Shown: piece after piece, positions 43,861-52,345 of the stretch
Position numbering within the stretch: the stretch's first letter is position 1
Layout: every line of letters starts with the position of its first letter
Assembly: GCA_947466085.1 (NCBI GenBank)
Contig: CANIEC010000002.1
Location: 1 to 64,000, forward strand
Length of the DNA: 64,000 bases
DNA from: Rhodospirillales bacterium
GTDB lineage: Bacteria > Pseudomonadota > Alphaproteobacteria > Reyranellales > Reyranellaceae
Direction of reading: 5' to 3'
Made by a program: the position numbers and the translations under genes
The notes under the pieces: generated by a model
Told to the model about the DNA's origin: nothing
The model's input: only the letters and a program-made list of their open reading frames with translations
The model's database searches: none

Positions 43861-44032
43861 GGCAGGTCTTCTGGCTCACGGGTCACGGCTCCTGCCCGTC
43901 TTCCCGGACCGAAGTCCAGTGACATATGGGCTCTCGCTCGCCGCTTACAGCTGCGGGTACAGCTGCCGATTGGCTCCCCGTGGAGGGAGCGGCACGGCAT
44001 TCCCTGTTAGCCTCCGGTTAGGGAGGACCGTC
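43861..44032 (-). promoter_or_regulatory. Cobalamin riboswitch
   Basis: On the minus strand the region shows AACAGGGAATGCCGTG, CCCGCAGCTGTAAGCGG, then TCACTGG with TCCGGGAAG, and ends in the B12 box GAGCCAGAAGACCTGCC (43877-43861). These are the conserved blocks of AdoCbl riboswitches in the right order. The only downstream gene is the FAAL at 43764, about 96 bases on. In bacteria this element normally lowers expression when cobalamin is abundant. Confidence 0.92.
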
Positions 44033-44107
44033 GATATGCATTCGTTAAGCTTGCGCTCGCCGCTGGTCAATTGCTTTGATGGTCCAAACTCGGGAGGATA
44101 CTGCAAG

Positions 44108-45397
44108 ATGTCGATGGTTCGTATGGCCGCCGCCGCGGCGCTTATCGTCGCGCTGGCCTGGCCGGCCGGCGCACAGGGCATACCAAAGGTACAGTCCCCA
44201 GAAGAGGTAGGGTTTCTCTCGACTCGCCTGAAGCGCCTCAGCGACCGGCTGAACGAGGGCGTGAAGAACAACGAACTGCCCGGCGCCGTCGTGCTGATCG
44301 CCCGGAACGGCAAGATCGTGATGTTCGAGTCCTACGGCTTCCGCGACAAGGACGCCAAGGTCGCGATGACCAACGACACGATCTTCCGCATCGCCTCGAT
44401 GACCAAGCCGATCGTCACCCTGGCCGCGATGATGCTGATGGAGGAGGGCAAGCTCACGCTCGCCGACCGCGTGTCGATGTACATACCGGCGTTCGCCGAC
44501 ACCAAGGTCGCCGTCCAGAAGAAGAAGGAAGACGGCACGACCGAGACGGTGCTGGAGCCGCAGTTCCGGCCGATGACGGTGCACGACCTGATGCGCCATA
44601 CGTCCGGACTGACCTACGGCGCCGTGGGCGCCAATCCGGTGAAGCAGTCCTATCTCGACATGAAGGTCGCCGACCGCAATCAGACCAATGCCGAGATGGC
44701 CGACAAGCTGGGAAAGCTCGCACTGCTCTACCAGCCTGGCACGACCTGGGAATACTCGATGTCGACCGACGTGCTGGGCCGCGTCGTCGAGGTCGCGTCC
44801 GGCATGCCGCTCGACAAGTTCATCGAGGAGCGCATCACCAAGCCGCTCAAGATGGGCGATACCGGCTTCGAGGCCAGCGCCGACAAGAAGGCGCGCGGGG
44901 CGAAGCCGATGAAGGAGGGGCCGAAGAACGAAGTGCCGGCGATTCCCGACATCACCGAGAAATTCAACTGGCGCTCGGGTGGCGGCGGCATGGTCTCCAC
45001 GGCGGCCGACTATGCCCGCTTCCTGCAGATGTTCGCCAATGGCGGCCAGCTCGACGGCGTGCGCCTGGTCTCGCGCAAGACGATCGACCTGATGACCGCC
45101 GACGCGCTGCCGCCCGACATCAAGATGGGCGCCGACATGTTCCGCTTCGAGGCGCTCGAGCCGAGCGCCCGGATGGGCCAGGGCTTCGGCCTGGGCTTCG
45201 CGGTGCGCAACGTGCAGGGCGTCAATCCGCTGCCGGGATCGCCCAACGACTATTTCTGGGGCGGCGCCTATGGGACCTATTTCTGGCACGATCCGCGTGA
45301 GCGCATGTATGTCGTTTTCATGATGCAGTCGCCACAGGCACGTCTGCGTTACCGTTTCCTGATGCGTGACCTCGTCTACCAGGCGATGGTGAACTAG
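44108..45397 (+). CDS. Serine hydrolase, beta-lactamase class C / esterase family
   Basis: ATG 44108 has GGGAGG upstream. The 429-residue protein begins with a signal peptide (VRMAAAAALIVALAWPAGAQ). It has the catalytic S-x-x-K as SMTK (after FRIAS), the Tyr motif WEYSMSTDVLG, and a late GGAYGTYFW segment. It resembles EstB-type esterases and 6-aminohexanoate-dimer hydrolase-like proteins rather than true beta-lactamases. It is transcribed divergently from the FAAL gene. Confidence 0.88.
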   Translation: MSMVRMAAAAALIVALAWPAGAQGIPKVQSPEEVGFLSTRLKRLSDRLNEGVKNNELPGAVVLIARNGKIVMFESYGFRDKDAKVAMTNDTIFRIASMTKPIVTLAAMMLMEEGKLTLADRVSMYIPAFADTKVAVQKKKEDGTTETVLEPQFRPMTVHDLMRHTSGLTYGAVGANPVKQSYLDMKVADRNQTNAEMADKLGKLALLYQPGTTWEYSMSTDVLGRVVEVASGMPLDKFIEERITKPLKMGDTGFEASADKKARGAKPMKEGPKNEVPAIPDITEKFNWRSGGGGMVSTAADYARFLQMFANGGQLDGVRLVSRKTIDLMTADALPPDIKMGADMFRFEALEPSARMGQGFGLGFAVRNVQGVNPLPGSPNDYFWGGAYGTYFWHDPRERMYVVFMMQSPQARLRYRFLMRDLVYQAMVN

Positions 45398-45740
45398 GGC
45401 CTGTCCTCATAGAGAGATTCCGCTTGGGGAATCATCTGTGATTGACTGGCGGTCAGCTGAGTCGGAGCTGATCGATACGTCGCTACATAGTGCGGGACGT
45501 TCAATGGGATCGGACCAAGGACCCGTTGCCGTGCCGAGAAGGAGACATCGGCGTCACGGCGAAGAACAACCGGCTCTTTGATGAGATCGCCTGCGCTTAC
45601 GGCAGTGGCCAGCGTATTGAACTGACCAGCTTTCACCGCCGTATCGACGCTGGATCTCTGCCAAGCCGGATACTGTGGACAACAGAGGGAGGTCATGTGG
45701 TGACATCGGGCAAAAGCTTGGTATCGACGGGCCACTAAAG
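45396..45740 (+). mobile_element. Remnant of an IS5-family insertion sequence
   Basis: GTG 45490 opens VRDVQWDRTKDPLPCREGDI followed by GVTAKNNRLFDEI, the N-terminus of IS5-family transposases (DxQWxRIxxxLPG...NRLFVEAV). After about 35 residues the match is lost and the frame ends at 45738 without catalytic residues. It lies between the hydrolase stop and the reductase gene; 45740-45847 shows nothing further. The remnant explains the missing intergenic promoter region. Confidence 0.6.
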
Positions 45741-45847
45741 CCTCGATACCGGCAGGTCCGGGGCGCGTGTTGGCTCGTACTGTGTACGCATCCATTGCCT
45801 CGAAAGCCGTGGCCGTGATGCTTGCCGAGCCTTCAGGGAGCACCAGC

Positions 45848-46486
45848 ATGGTACACGTACTGATCATCGGAGCCAGCAAGGGCATCGGGCTCGAAACGAC
45901 ACGGCTGGCGCTTGAGGGCGGGCACAAGGTGCGGGCTCTGGCCCGCTCGGCGGCTGGGAAAGGGTTGTCCGATCCCAACCTGGAGACAATCCAGGGCGAC
46001 GCACTTGATCGCCGGGACATAGAAGCGGCGCTCGACGGCATGGACGCCGTCATCCAGACCCTGGGCGTCTCTTCACTGGGAGATCTTCTCCGGCCAGTCC
46101 ACCTTTTCTCGGACGCGACCCGTATTCTGTTGAGTGCCATGGAAGCCAAGGCCGTGAAGCGGCTGATCTGCGTCACTGGTTTCGGGGCCGGTGACAGCCG
46201 CTCCAGCATCAGCTGCCTCCAGCGCCTGCCATTCCAGGTCGTGTTCGGCCGCGCTTATGCCGACAAGTCCGAGCAGGAACGGCTGATTAAAGACAGTTCG
46301 CTCGAGTGGACGATTGCACGGCCCGGGGTCCTGACCAACGGAAAGAGAACCAGGCGCTACAAGATTCTGCGCGAGGCGTCGGAGTGGCGTAACGGGATCA
46401 TCTCTCGCTCAGACGTCGCTGACTTTCTGGTTCGACAGATCGATGATCAAACCTGCATTCATAGGACGCCCGTCCTGGTCTACTGA
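45848..46486 (+). CDS. NAD(P)-binding oxidoreductase of the NmrA/atypical SDR type
   Basis: ATG 45848 (GGGAG seven bases upstream) gives 212 residues. The Rossmann motif VLIIGASKGIGLETTRLALE is followed by VRALARSA, IQGDALDRRDIEAALDGMDA, VKRLICVTGFGAGDS and SSLEWTIARPGVLTNG. This is the NAD(P)H-binding YwnB/SDR_a5 pattern; it lacks the classical YxxxK pair. The substrate is unknown. A 25-residue relic of a related gene lies at 47.7 kb. Confidence 0.82.
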   Translation: MVHVLIIGASKGIGLETTRLALEGGHKVRALARSAAGKGLSDPNLETIQGDALDRRDIEAALDGMDAVIQTLGVSSLGDLLRPVHLFSDATRILLSAMEAKAVKRLICVTGFGAGDSRSSISCLQRLPFQVVFGRAYADKSEQERLIKDSSLEWTIARPGVLTNGKRTRRYKILREASEWRNGIISRSDVADFLVRQIDDQTCIHRTPVLVY

Positions 46487-46792
46487 TGTGTTCGTTGTCG
46501 GAAGGCTTCCGTGCAGTCCGAGACATTGAGGTCAGTCAAATCAGCATCGGTTGTGAGAACGTGATCGGCGCTTGATGGAACGGCCGGATGCGATGATCTG
46601 CTACGCCATGATAGCTTGCCTATAGCTCTGCGGCAGGGGCGCACTGCGGGACCATCGGCGGCACCAATTGTCATCGCAGGTGCGACACAGCATCCCCGCG
46701 TGGCGCGATGAACTTGCCGGCGACCTCACGCGACACCAGTTCCCTCTCTGGTGTTTCCGACTTGCGAAGGCGCCGAGGCTTGGGAGTTTGCG
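46487..46792. other. Intergenic stretch without a recognisable gene
   Basis: About 306 bases between the reductase and the HIG1 gene. No familiar residues occur in any frame and no clear promoter or hairpin is seen. Confidence 0.4.
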
Positions 46793-47005
46793 ATGACGCT
46801 TGCCGGTGTTCTGTTCGTTCTGGTGATTGTATGCGGTCTGTCGACGTTGGGCGTAATGATGGTGGGCGTTCTCTCGATGGGGCACGACGCTGCCGACGGT
46901 CTCGACAATCAACGCCGCAGCAACCGTCTGATGGTCTGGCGCGTCCGTCTGCAGTTGCTTACCGTCCTGTTGATGCCGCTGTGGTGGCTGGCAAGTCGCG
47001 GGTGA
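46793..47005 (+). CDS. HIG1-domain small membrane protein
   Basis: ATG 46793 has GGGAG eight bases upstream and yields 70 residues: helix 1 (LAGVLFVLVIVCGLSTLGVM), a short loop, then RRSNRLMVWRVRLQLLTVLL in helix 2. The RSNxLMxxRVxxQ motif is the HIG1 (hypoxia-induced gene 1) signature. Bacterial members associate with or modulate cytochrome oxidase. It is convergent with the SOUL gene. Confidence 0.75.
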   Translation: MTLAGVLFVLVIVCGLSTLGVMMVGVLSMGHDAADGLDNQRRSNRLMVWRVRLQLLTVLLMPLWWLASRG

Positions 47006-47023
47006 GCACGCTTCGCGGCGGTC

Positions 47024-47638
47024 TCAAGGGGCGACGGGGAACATTACTTCGTTCCGCCGCATGAACCACGGCGTCCAGGGCGGATTGTACTGGGACAGTG
47101 ACGACGGCCCGAGGACGCGCAAGCCCCTTGCCTGGACGAGTGCGGCAAGCTCGGCGGTCCTGGCCGCAACGTCGTCCGGTTGGGCCAGTCCCGAAAACTG
47201 CAGGACCGCAAAGCGGGCCGGCGGCAAAGTCCTCAACTGCACACGGGGGTCGTTCGGATGGGGAAGTGTTTCCAGGGAATAGGCGCTAGGCATGGTGAAT
47301 CGCACGGTCCAGTCGCCGGCATCCAACGTCTGGGTGACCGGTGCGGTCATCGCGATCTTCTCGCTTGAGCGTTCCTGGGCGACCGGCGCCGTCATGGCGA
47401 TATCCTGGCGTTTCGTGTTGCCGCCGAAGATATAGCCGGCGAGCAGGCGAAAGCCCTGGCTTGCAGCTTCCTTCTGCGCACCCGTGACCAAGACCTCGGC
47501 CACGACCAGCACGGGATAGTCGCGGATCTCGAAGGCTCCTTCCTGAACAACGATTGTGAAAGAGGGTTCTTCAACAGCCATTGCGGGGCTTCCAGAAAGA
47601 GCGAGAGCGGCGAGGGCGCCGAGGATAACGCGCGTCAT
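47024..47638 (-). CDS. SOUL-family haem-binding protein
   Basis: From ATG 47638 (or 47647) the protein has 204 residues with a signal peptide (RVILGALAALALSGSPAMA). The SOUL pattern follows: FEIRDYPVLVVAEV, GFRLLAGYIFGGNTKRQDIA, MTAPVAQ and MTAPVTQ, then FTMPSAYSLETLPHPNDPRV and YNPPWTPWFMRRNEV. These exported proteins bind tetrapyrroles or hydrophobic ligands. No operon partner. Confidence 0.9.
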   Translation of the reverse strand: MTRVILGALAALALSGSPAMAVEEPSFTIVVQEGAFEIRDYPVLVVAEVLVTGAQKEAASQGFRLLAGYIFGGNTKRQDIAMTAPVAQERSSEKIAMTAPVTQTLDAGDWTVRFTMPSAYSLETLPHPNDPRVQLRTLPPARFAVLQFSGLAQPDDVAARTAELAALVQARGLRVLGPSSLSQYNPPWTPWFMRRNEVMFPVAP

Positions 47639-47647
47639 GATGGGCAT

Positions 47648-48135
47648 GGCCTTGGGTTCGAAATGCTCCGCGTATACGCAGGATCAGCAGTCCCTGGATC
47701 ATGTGCGCGATCGCCGAGGGCTATTGAGCCACGCTACCGCGTGGCGCCCTCAAGCGCCTGCATTGGCATTTCGAGCCCGATGCCCTTGCTGGCTCCGATG
47801 ACGAATTGTTCCCTCAAGGCTGCGGCCACCCCTTGATTTTTTAGCCTTCTCCAGTAATCGCCAAGTGACGACATCCTCCGGCTTCGCGGAGTGTCCATGC
47901 ACCATGGCTGGCCAGATAGCAGCAGGACGTCGGAATGCGCTCTTGAGGCGCCGTCTCGACCTGTCCGCATGCCGGGCTTGGCGACAAGATGGGTCTGGTG
48001 CGGCACGCCGTCTCCTGCACTTTCGTTATGGTGGGTCGAGATGCCGAGTAGCCCGCACGATAACAATAGCGTGTGCCCGCGATCCTCCAGTCCATGCCCG
48101 CCGTAACAGCACCAGAACGCACCGGGAGATGCACA
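47648..48135. other. Gene-poor gap with one short relic
   Basis: Apart from the reductase relic at 47734-47811 no gene is recognisable in these roughly 490 bases. Confidence 0.45.
47734..47811 (-). pseudogene. Relic of an NAD(P)-binding reductase
   Basis: The minus strand reads EQFVIGASKGIGLEMPMQAL then EGATR and a stop. It matches VLIIGASKGIGLETTRLALE of the intact gene at 45848. Only the dinucleotide-binding loop survives. Confidence 0.65.
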
Positions 48136-48444
48136 GTGATTTCGATCTATCGCGCCGTCATGGATTCCACTGTCAACCCGTTGCGCAGCCTGCCGCCGGC
48201 TCAATGCTTCCAGCTGATGCTGCTTCTCAGCATCATGTGGACGACCATCTTCTGCGTGAGCGCCGGTGCGTGGATGTGGTACGGCGAGCTGATGGTGTTC
48301 CATGTGCTCGTCCTGGCCGGAATCTTCGTCACGAGCCTCGTATTTCAGCGGGCTTCGCACGCCGCGAAACATCGCTATGCCACCTATCGCCATCATCCCC
48401 TGAAGGACGGAACGGCGCGCTATGACGACGTCTGGGGTGGCTGA
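48136..48444 (+). CDS. Small two-helix membrane protein, unrecognised
   Basis: GTG 48136 has GGGAG seven bases upstream. The 102-residue protein has two membrane helices (FQLMLLLSIMWTTIFCVSAG and ELMVFHVLVLAGIFVTSLVF) and a basic, His-rich tail (HAAKHRYATYRHHPLKDGTA). Its last 23 bases overlap the start of a DCC-protein relic. A copy of the tail end (FRHHRLTDGP) lies before the intact DCC gene at 49.4 kb, so membrane protein and DCC protein were once an operon. No family name. Confidence 0.6.
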   Translation: MISIYRAVMDSTVNPLRSLPPAQCFQLMLLLSIMWTTIFCVSAGAWMWYGELMVFHVLVLAGIFVTSLVFQRASHAAKHRYATYRHHPLKDGTARYDDVWGG

Positions 48445-48545
48445 CTGCCCGACCGCGCCGTCTTCACTACACGACGGACCGATTGCCTACTATGACGGCG
48501 CCTGTACGCACTGCGCCCCCGAAGGTCACCTTCTATTGCTGCCAG
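48422..48545 (+). pseudogene. Relic of a DCC-family (DUF393) gene, 5' part
   Basis: The frame MTTSGVADCPTAPSSLHDGP then IAYYDGACTHCAPE closely matches MTTSGVADCPAAPSSGHDGP then VAYYDGACPLCARE of the intact gene at 49400. After about 38 codons it degenerates. It is one arm of a duplication that flanks the response-regulator gene. Confidence 0.8.
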
Positions 48546-48667
48546 ATCCACTGCTACTGCTGCTGCGCTTTGGGGCACCGGTCAGTTCGGCAATTTGGCA
48601 TCAACAAGCCAGTCGTCCGTAGACGACGGCTCAAGCCCAGAGTGAAGCCGATGTCGAAGGATTTGGT

Positions 48668-49246
48668 ATGAGCCAGGCCGCAGGTGCTGAGCAGTCGGGA
48701 CCGCCCGCGATTGCAGTCGCGGCGTTGCCCCAAGACAGAACGTTGCTGATCGCTGACGACGATGTCGCGTTCCGCAACCGAATCGCGCGTGCCCTCGAGT
48801 TGCGTGGCTTCAGCGTGACGGCCGTCGGTTCGGTCGCGGAGGCGTTGTCTCAGACGTCTCGTTCGCCGGCCTTCGCCGTTCTCGACCTGCGCCTTGGCGA
48901 TCGCAACGGCCTCGAGTTGGTGGGCCCGCTGCGTCAAGCCAGGTCAGATATCCGCATCCTGGTGCTTACCGGGTACGGCAACATCGCCACCGCCGTTGCC
49001 GCCGTAAAGGAGGGCGCCGTCGACTATCTCGCCAAGCCGGCGGATGCAGACGCCATCGAGCAAGCGTTGATGGCCCACGGCCGGAATTTGCCACCGCCGC
49101 CCAGAAATCCGATGGCGGTAGACCGCGTGCGATGGGAGCACATTCAGCGGGTTTTCGAGCAGTACAATCGCAATGTTTCGGAGACGGCTCGCCGCCTCAA
49201 CATGCATCGACGCACCTTGCAGCGGATCCTGGCCAAGAATGCTTAA
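48668..49246 (+). CDS. ActR/RegA/PrrA-type response regulator
   Basis: The 192-residue protein has a receiver domain (LLIADDDVAFRNRIARALEL, phospho-acceptor Asp in FAVLDLRLGDRNGLE, LTGYGNIATAVAA, Lys in YLAKPAD) joined by a Pro-rich linker to a Fis-type helix-turn-helix (VSETARRLNMHRRTLQRILA). That is the RegA/ActR/PrrA layout of redox-responsive regulators in alphaproteobacteria. The usual partner kinase RegB/PrrB is not adjacent, so it is an orphan here, possibly a second paralogue. Confidence 0.88.
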   Translation: MSQAAGAEQSGPPAIAVAALPQDRTLLIADDDVAFRNRIARALELRGFSVTAVGSVAEALSQTSRSPAFAVLDLRLGDRNGLELVGPLRQARSDIRILVLTGYGNIATAVAAVKEGAVDYLAKPADADAIEQALMAHGRNLPPPPRNPMAVDRVRWEHIQRVFEQYNRNVSETARRLNMHRRTLQRILAKNA

Positions 49247-49399
49247 CCGGAGCGTCTGTCACTGTTCGACGCGAAAATAGTCGCCGCCAGTGCGGATTTT
49301 TCGAAACGACATCAGTGGTATGTACCGATTCTGGGACGAGGTCACAGTTGAATGCGATTTCAAAGCCTTCCGTCATCATCGCCTGACGGACGGCCCGCT

Positions 49400-49822
49400 A
49401 TGACGACGTCTGGGGTGGCTGATTGCCCGGCCGCGCCGTCGTCGGGCCACGACGGACCGGTTGCCTACTATGACGGCGCCTGTCCGCTCTGCGCACGCGA
49501 GATCTCCTTCTACCGCCGCCAGGCCGGCGCTAGTCGGATCCACTGGATTGACGTCAGTCGGATAGGCGGCAACGAGGTAGCGCCGGATCTTTCAAACGAG
49601 GCGGCACTTGCCCGATTTCATGTGCGCGACATCGATGGGAGCCTTGTTTCTGGCGGCGCGGCGTTTGTCCTTGTTTGGAAGAACCTGCCGCGCTTCCGCT
49701 GGCTGTGCACGATCTTCGCACTACGACCCTTCACTTGGGCACTCGATCGGCTTTACGCCGCGTTCCTGAAAGTCCGGCCTCGCTTGCAATCGCTGGTCGG
49801 GTCGCGCGGTGCGGGCGAATAG
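49400..49822 (+). CDS. DCC-family (DUF393) thiol-disulfide-oxidoreductase-like protein
   Basis: The 140-residue protein has the family motif VAYYDGACPLCAREISFYRR (D-G-x-C-x-x-C), then IHWIDVSR, ALARFHVRDIDGSLVSGGAA split and WALDRLYAAFLKVRPRL. The CxxC suggests a thioredoxin-like redox role, though function is unproved. The start is set by comparison with the relic at 48422. A short relic of the upstream membrane protein precedes it. Nothing is recognised in 49823-49950. Confidence 0.85.
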   Translation: MTTSGVADCPAAPSSGHDGPVAYYDGACPLCAREISFYRRQAGASRIHWIDVSRIGGNEVAPDLSNEAALARFHVRDIDGSLVSGGAAFVLVWKNLPRFRWLCTIFALRPFTWALDRLYAAFLKVRPRLQSLVGSRGAGE

Positions 49823-49950
49823 CTACGTCTCAGTCGGACGCCCGGCATCCTTATCCTCTACGATGCCAACACCACGGTGGCCTATGCTCCGTTCAGCCCG
49901 CTCGGCCGCGACCTGGTCCAATTCTACGATCGTGGCCGGCACGCGACCGA

Positions 49951-50565
49951 CTAACGCCCGATTATGCTGAGAAACTCGCGCCGCGTATCGGCGTCGTCGC
50001 GGAAAGCGCCGAGCATGCGGCTGGTCACCATGGTGACTCCGGCCTTGTGAACGCCGCGTGTGGTCATGCATTGATGGGCGGCCTCGATGACCACCGCAAC
50101 CCCACGCGGGCACAGCACCTCGTCGATGGTGTTGGCGATCTGCGCGGTCATCTTCTCCTGGATCTGCAGGCGCCGGGCGTAGGTCTCGACCACCCGGGCG
50201 AGCTTGCTGATGCCGACGACGCGCCGGTCGGGCAGATAGGCCACGTGCACGCGACCGATAATGGGCACCATGTGGTGTTCGCAGTGCGACTCGATACGGA
50301 TGTCGCGCAGCACGACCATCTCGTCGTAGCCGTCGATCTCCTCGAACGTCCGCTGCAGGATTTCCCGGGGATTCTCGCCATAGCCCGCAAAGAATTCCTC
50401 GTAGGACCGCACGACACGATCCGGCGTACCAACGAGACCCTCCCGATCCGGATCGTCGCCCGCCCAGCGGATCAGGGTGCGCACTGCTTCTTCCGCTGCG
50501 GCGCGCGACGGATGTTCCGAAATCTCGGCTCGCTCGAGCTCTCTTCTTTTTACAATCACGTTCAT
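49951..50565 (-). CDS. folE: GTP cyclohydrolase I
   Basis: The 204-residue enzyme converts GTP to 7,8-dihydroneopterin triphosphate for folate or queuosine-type pterins. It shows the zinc ligands in [20 protein letters not shown] (Cys and His), [20 protein letters not shown], and HQCMTTRGV (Cys). The length is normal. Its ATG overlaps the TGA of the DUF3429 gene by four bases, so the two are translationally coupled. Confidence 0.95.
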   Translation of the reverse strand: MNVIVKRRELERAEISEHPSRAAAEEAVRTLIRWAGDDPDREGLVGTPDRVVRSYEEFFAGYGENPREILQRTFEEIDGYDEMVVLRDIRIESHCEHHMVPIIGRVHVAYLPDRRVVGISKLARVVETYARRLQIQEKMTAQIANTIDEVLCPRGVAVVIEAAHQCMTTRGVHKAGVTMVTSRMLGAFRDDADTRREFLSIIGR

Positions 50566-51032
50566 CGTCCGACCCCCACCGGTCCGGCTATATTGCTTAA
50601 GAGAAGGGCAGCGATCACCGCAATGGACAGTGGTCGCCGAAGACGCGGATACCAGGACGGCATCTCGCCGGCGCGCGTTGCACGAATGTCGACGTAGAGA
50701 ATGGCCACAAACCCGGCCGCCAGAACCAGCAAACCGACCCTGAGTGGCAAGAGCAACCCGGCCCAGGCGACGAGGGATGGCGCCACGCTCACCGCCAGAC
50801 GTCGCGGCAACGCTCCGTTCCCGGGATCGCTGGCGATGGCCACTCCCCAGTGAATGCCACCGAGGAAGGATAGGATCACCGCGCCATAGGTCATGAGTGC
50901 GGCCAACGCCCAGCCGCCATACTGTTCGCCGAGGAGGGCAGCCGAGAGGGCGGAACCGCCGAAAGGCAGAAGCCCGAACACGCCAAACCAGAGCGCGGAT
51001 TCCGGAACCGCGATAGAGTTTCCGGGACTCAT
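50562..51032 (-). CDS. DUF3429 membrane protein
   Basis: From ATG 51032 the protein has 156 residues and five membrane helices: [75 protein letters not shown] and a final helix. The [15 protein letters not shown] motif is the DUF3429 signature. Function unknown. It is upstream of and coupled to folE. Confidence 0.85.
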   Translation of the reverse strand: MSPGNSIAVPESALWFGVFGLLPFGGSALSAALLGEQYGGWALAALMTYGAVILSFLGGIHWGVAIASDPGNGALPRRLAVSVAPSLVAWAGLLLPLRVGLLVLAAGFVAILYVDIRATRAGEMPSWYPRLRRPLSIAVIAALLLSNIAGPVGVGR

Positions 51033-51631
51033 TGTCGATTTTTTCACGTAAGCCTTACGGCGCAACGACAGCACCGGATGAGGCGCGCTTCCGGCTTTCT
51101 GTGGATGCGACCAAACGCCCAGCCCGGGAGACGCTGGCGGTTCACATACTTGAGCGTCGGACTGCGTCGGGCGAGCCTTAGTTTGGTCGTCTCGCGACGC
51201 ACCGCAGGTTTGGGAGCTGGCGTGCTCTCAAGGCCGAACACATGGCGCAGCCCTTCGCCGTAAATGCCATCGGCCCGGGGCCTCTGATGAAGCGTCTCCC
51301 GTCGCTGCTGTCGCGGCCTGGAATGTCCGTGTTCGCCGCGTTGTCGGCGAGGGGCGGCAGCATCGGCGATTGCCGCTCGGGTGGCTGGTGCAGCTACCGG
51401 GCATCCAAGGCCACCCTCAACCAGCCGGTCCGGATGGCCGCGTTGGAACTCGTGGGATAGCCGCGCGCTCGAAGACTCGAGATTCTCGTCCTGCCCGAAG
51501 AATTGCCCATTCTCGATTGCCTCCAGCTCCGATCTTCATACCCTCTGTGACGAACTCGCGGCCGCCCTTGACGCTCCGCCGACGGGCAACCACGTTGGCG
51601 GAGCCCAACGTGGTAGGGCGGGAGACTGGTC
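51033..51631. other. Gene-poor gap containing an SDR relic
   Basis: Apart from the SDR relic at 51242-51460 nothing is recognised in these 599 bases. Confidence 0.45.
51242..51460 (+). pseudogene. Relic of a short-chain dehydrogenase (C-factor-like SDR)
   Basis: The frame FAVNAIGPGPLMKRLPSLLS, SVFAALSARGGSIGDCRSGG and CSYRASKATLNQPVRMAALE matches the middle of SDRs (NAIGP, the SARVGSIGDN strand and YxxxK as YRASK). The N-terminal Rossmann loop is missing and the frame stops early at 51460. Confidence 0.7.
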
Positions 51632-52300
51632 ATGCAACAGCAGGAACGCGATCTGATCTCGGGTCTGTTCGATCGGCTGAAGCCGTTCGAGTTACAGTCG
51701 CGTGACGGCGAAGCCGAGTCGTTCATCAAGGGACTCGCGGCGCAACAGCCGGCCGCGACGTACCTTCTGGTTCAGACGGTTCTCGTTCAGGAGCAGGCGC
51801 TGAAGGCCGCGCAGGAGCGCATTGCCGAGTTGGAAGCAAAGGCGGGGACCGCCCAGCCGGCGGCTGCCGGGTTCCTGGGCAGCGCGCCCCAGATCGGACC
51901 GTGGGGCGCGGCCGCCGCCAGCGCTGCGCCGCGCACGTCGGTGCCGTCGACGTCACCGACCACACGCTCGCCGTTGCAGGCTGCCCTTGCGCCGCAGCAG
52001 CCGCCACAGCAGCAGCAGCCGGCGGGCGGGAGTTTCCTGCGGACGGCGATGGCCACCGCTGCTGGCGTGGCTGGCGGGGCGCTGCTGTTCGAAGGCATTC
52101 GCGGCCTGATGGGCAGCAACCCGTTCGGCCAGCAGCAGCAGGCCGCAATGGGCGGCACCACGCCGCCGGAACTGCGGCCGCCGGAGTCCTCGACCCAGCA
52201 GCAACAGGCCCTTGCCGACGACCAGGCGGGGGCGGGGGACTACGATACCGCTGCGCTCGACGATGGCGGCGTCGGCGGCGACGACGACAGCTGGGCCTGA
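51632..52300 (+). CDS. DUF2076 protein
   Basis: The 222-residue protein begins MQQQERDLISGLFDRLKPFE, with ATYLLVQTVLVQEQALKAAQ and a coiled-coil RIAELEAK. An Ala/Gln/Pro-rich linker follows, then a glycine-rich hydrophobic stretch (FLRTAMATAAGVAGGALLFE), poly-Gln and an acidic Asp/Gly tail ending GGDDDSWA. This is the DUF2076 layout of alphaproteobacteria. The role is unknown; it may be a peripheral or envelope-associated protein. Confidence 0.85.
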   Translation: MQQQERDLISGLFDRLKPFELQSRDGEAESFIKGLAAQQPAATYLLVQTVLVQEQALKAAQERIAELEAKAGTAQPAAAGFLGSAPQIGPWGAAAASAAPRTSVPSTSPTTRSPLQAALAPQQPPQQQQPAGGSFLRTAMATAAGVAGGALLFEGIRGLMGSNPFGQQQQAAMGGTTPPELRPPESSTQQQQALADDQAGAGDYDTAALDDGGVGGDDDSWA

Positions 52301-52345
52301 AGCCCGGCGGACCTATCTCATATCGATGAACGGGGGACCTGGGAG

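Noticed and set aside
44108-45397. Reading the serine hydrolase as an antibiotic-inactivating beta-lactamase
   Set aside because: Only the S-x-x-K and Y-S-x motifs of the broad class C/esterase family are clear; the form fits esterase-like members, so resistance cannot be claimed.
49835-49950. Short frame ending ILILYDANTTVAYAPFSPLG... before the folE end
   Set aside because: It reads like protein but matches nothing I recognise, lacks a start and is too short to call a relic.
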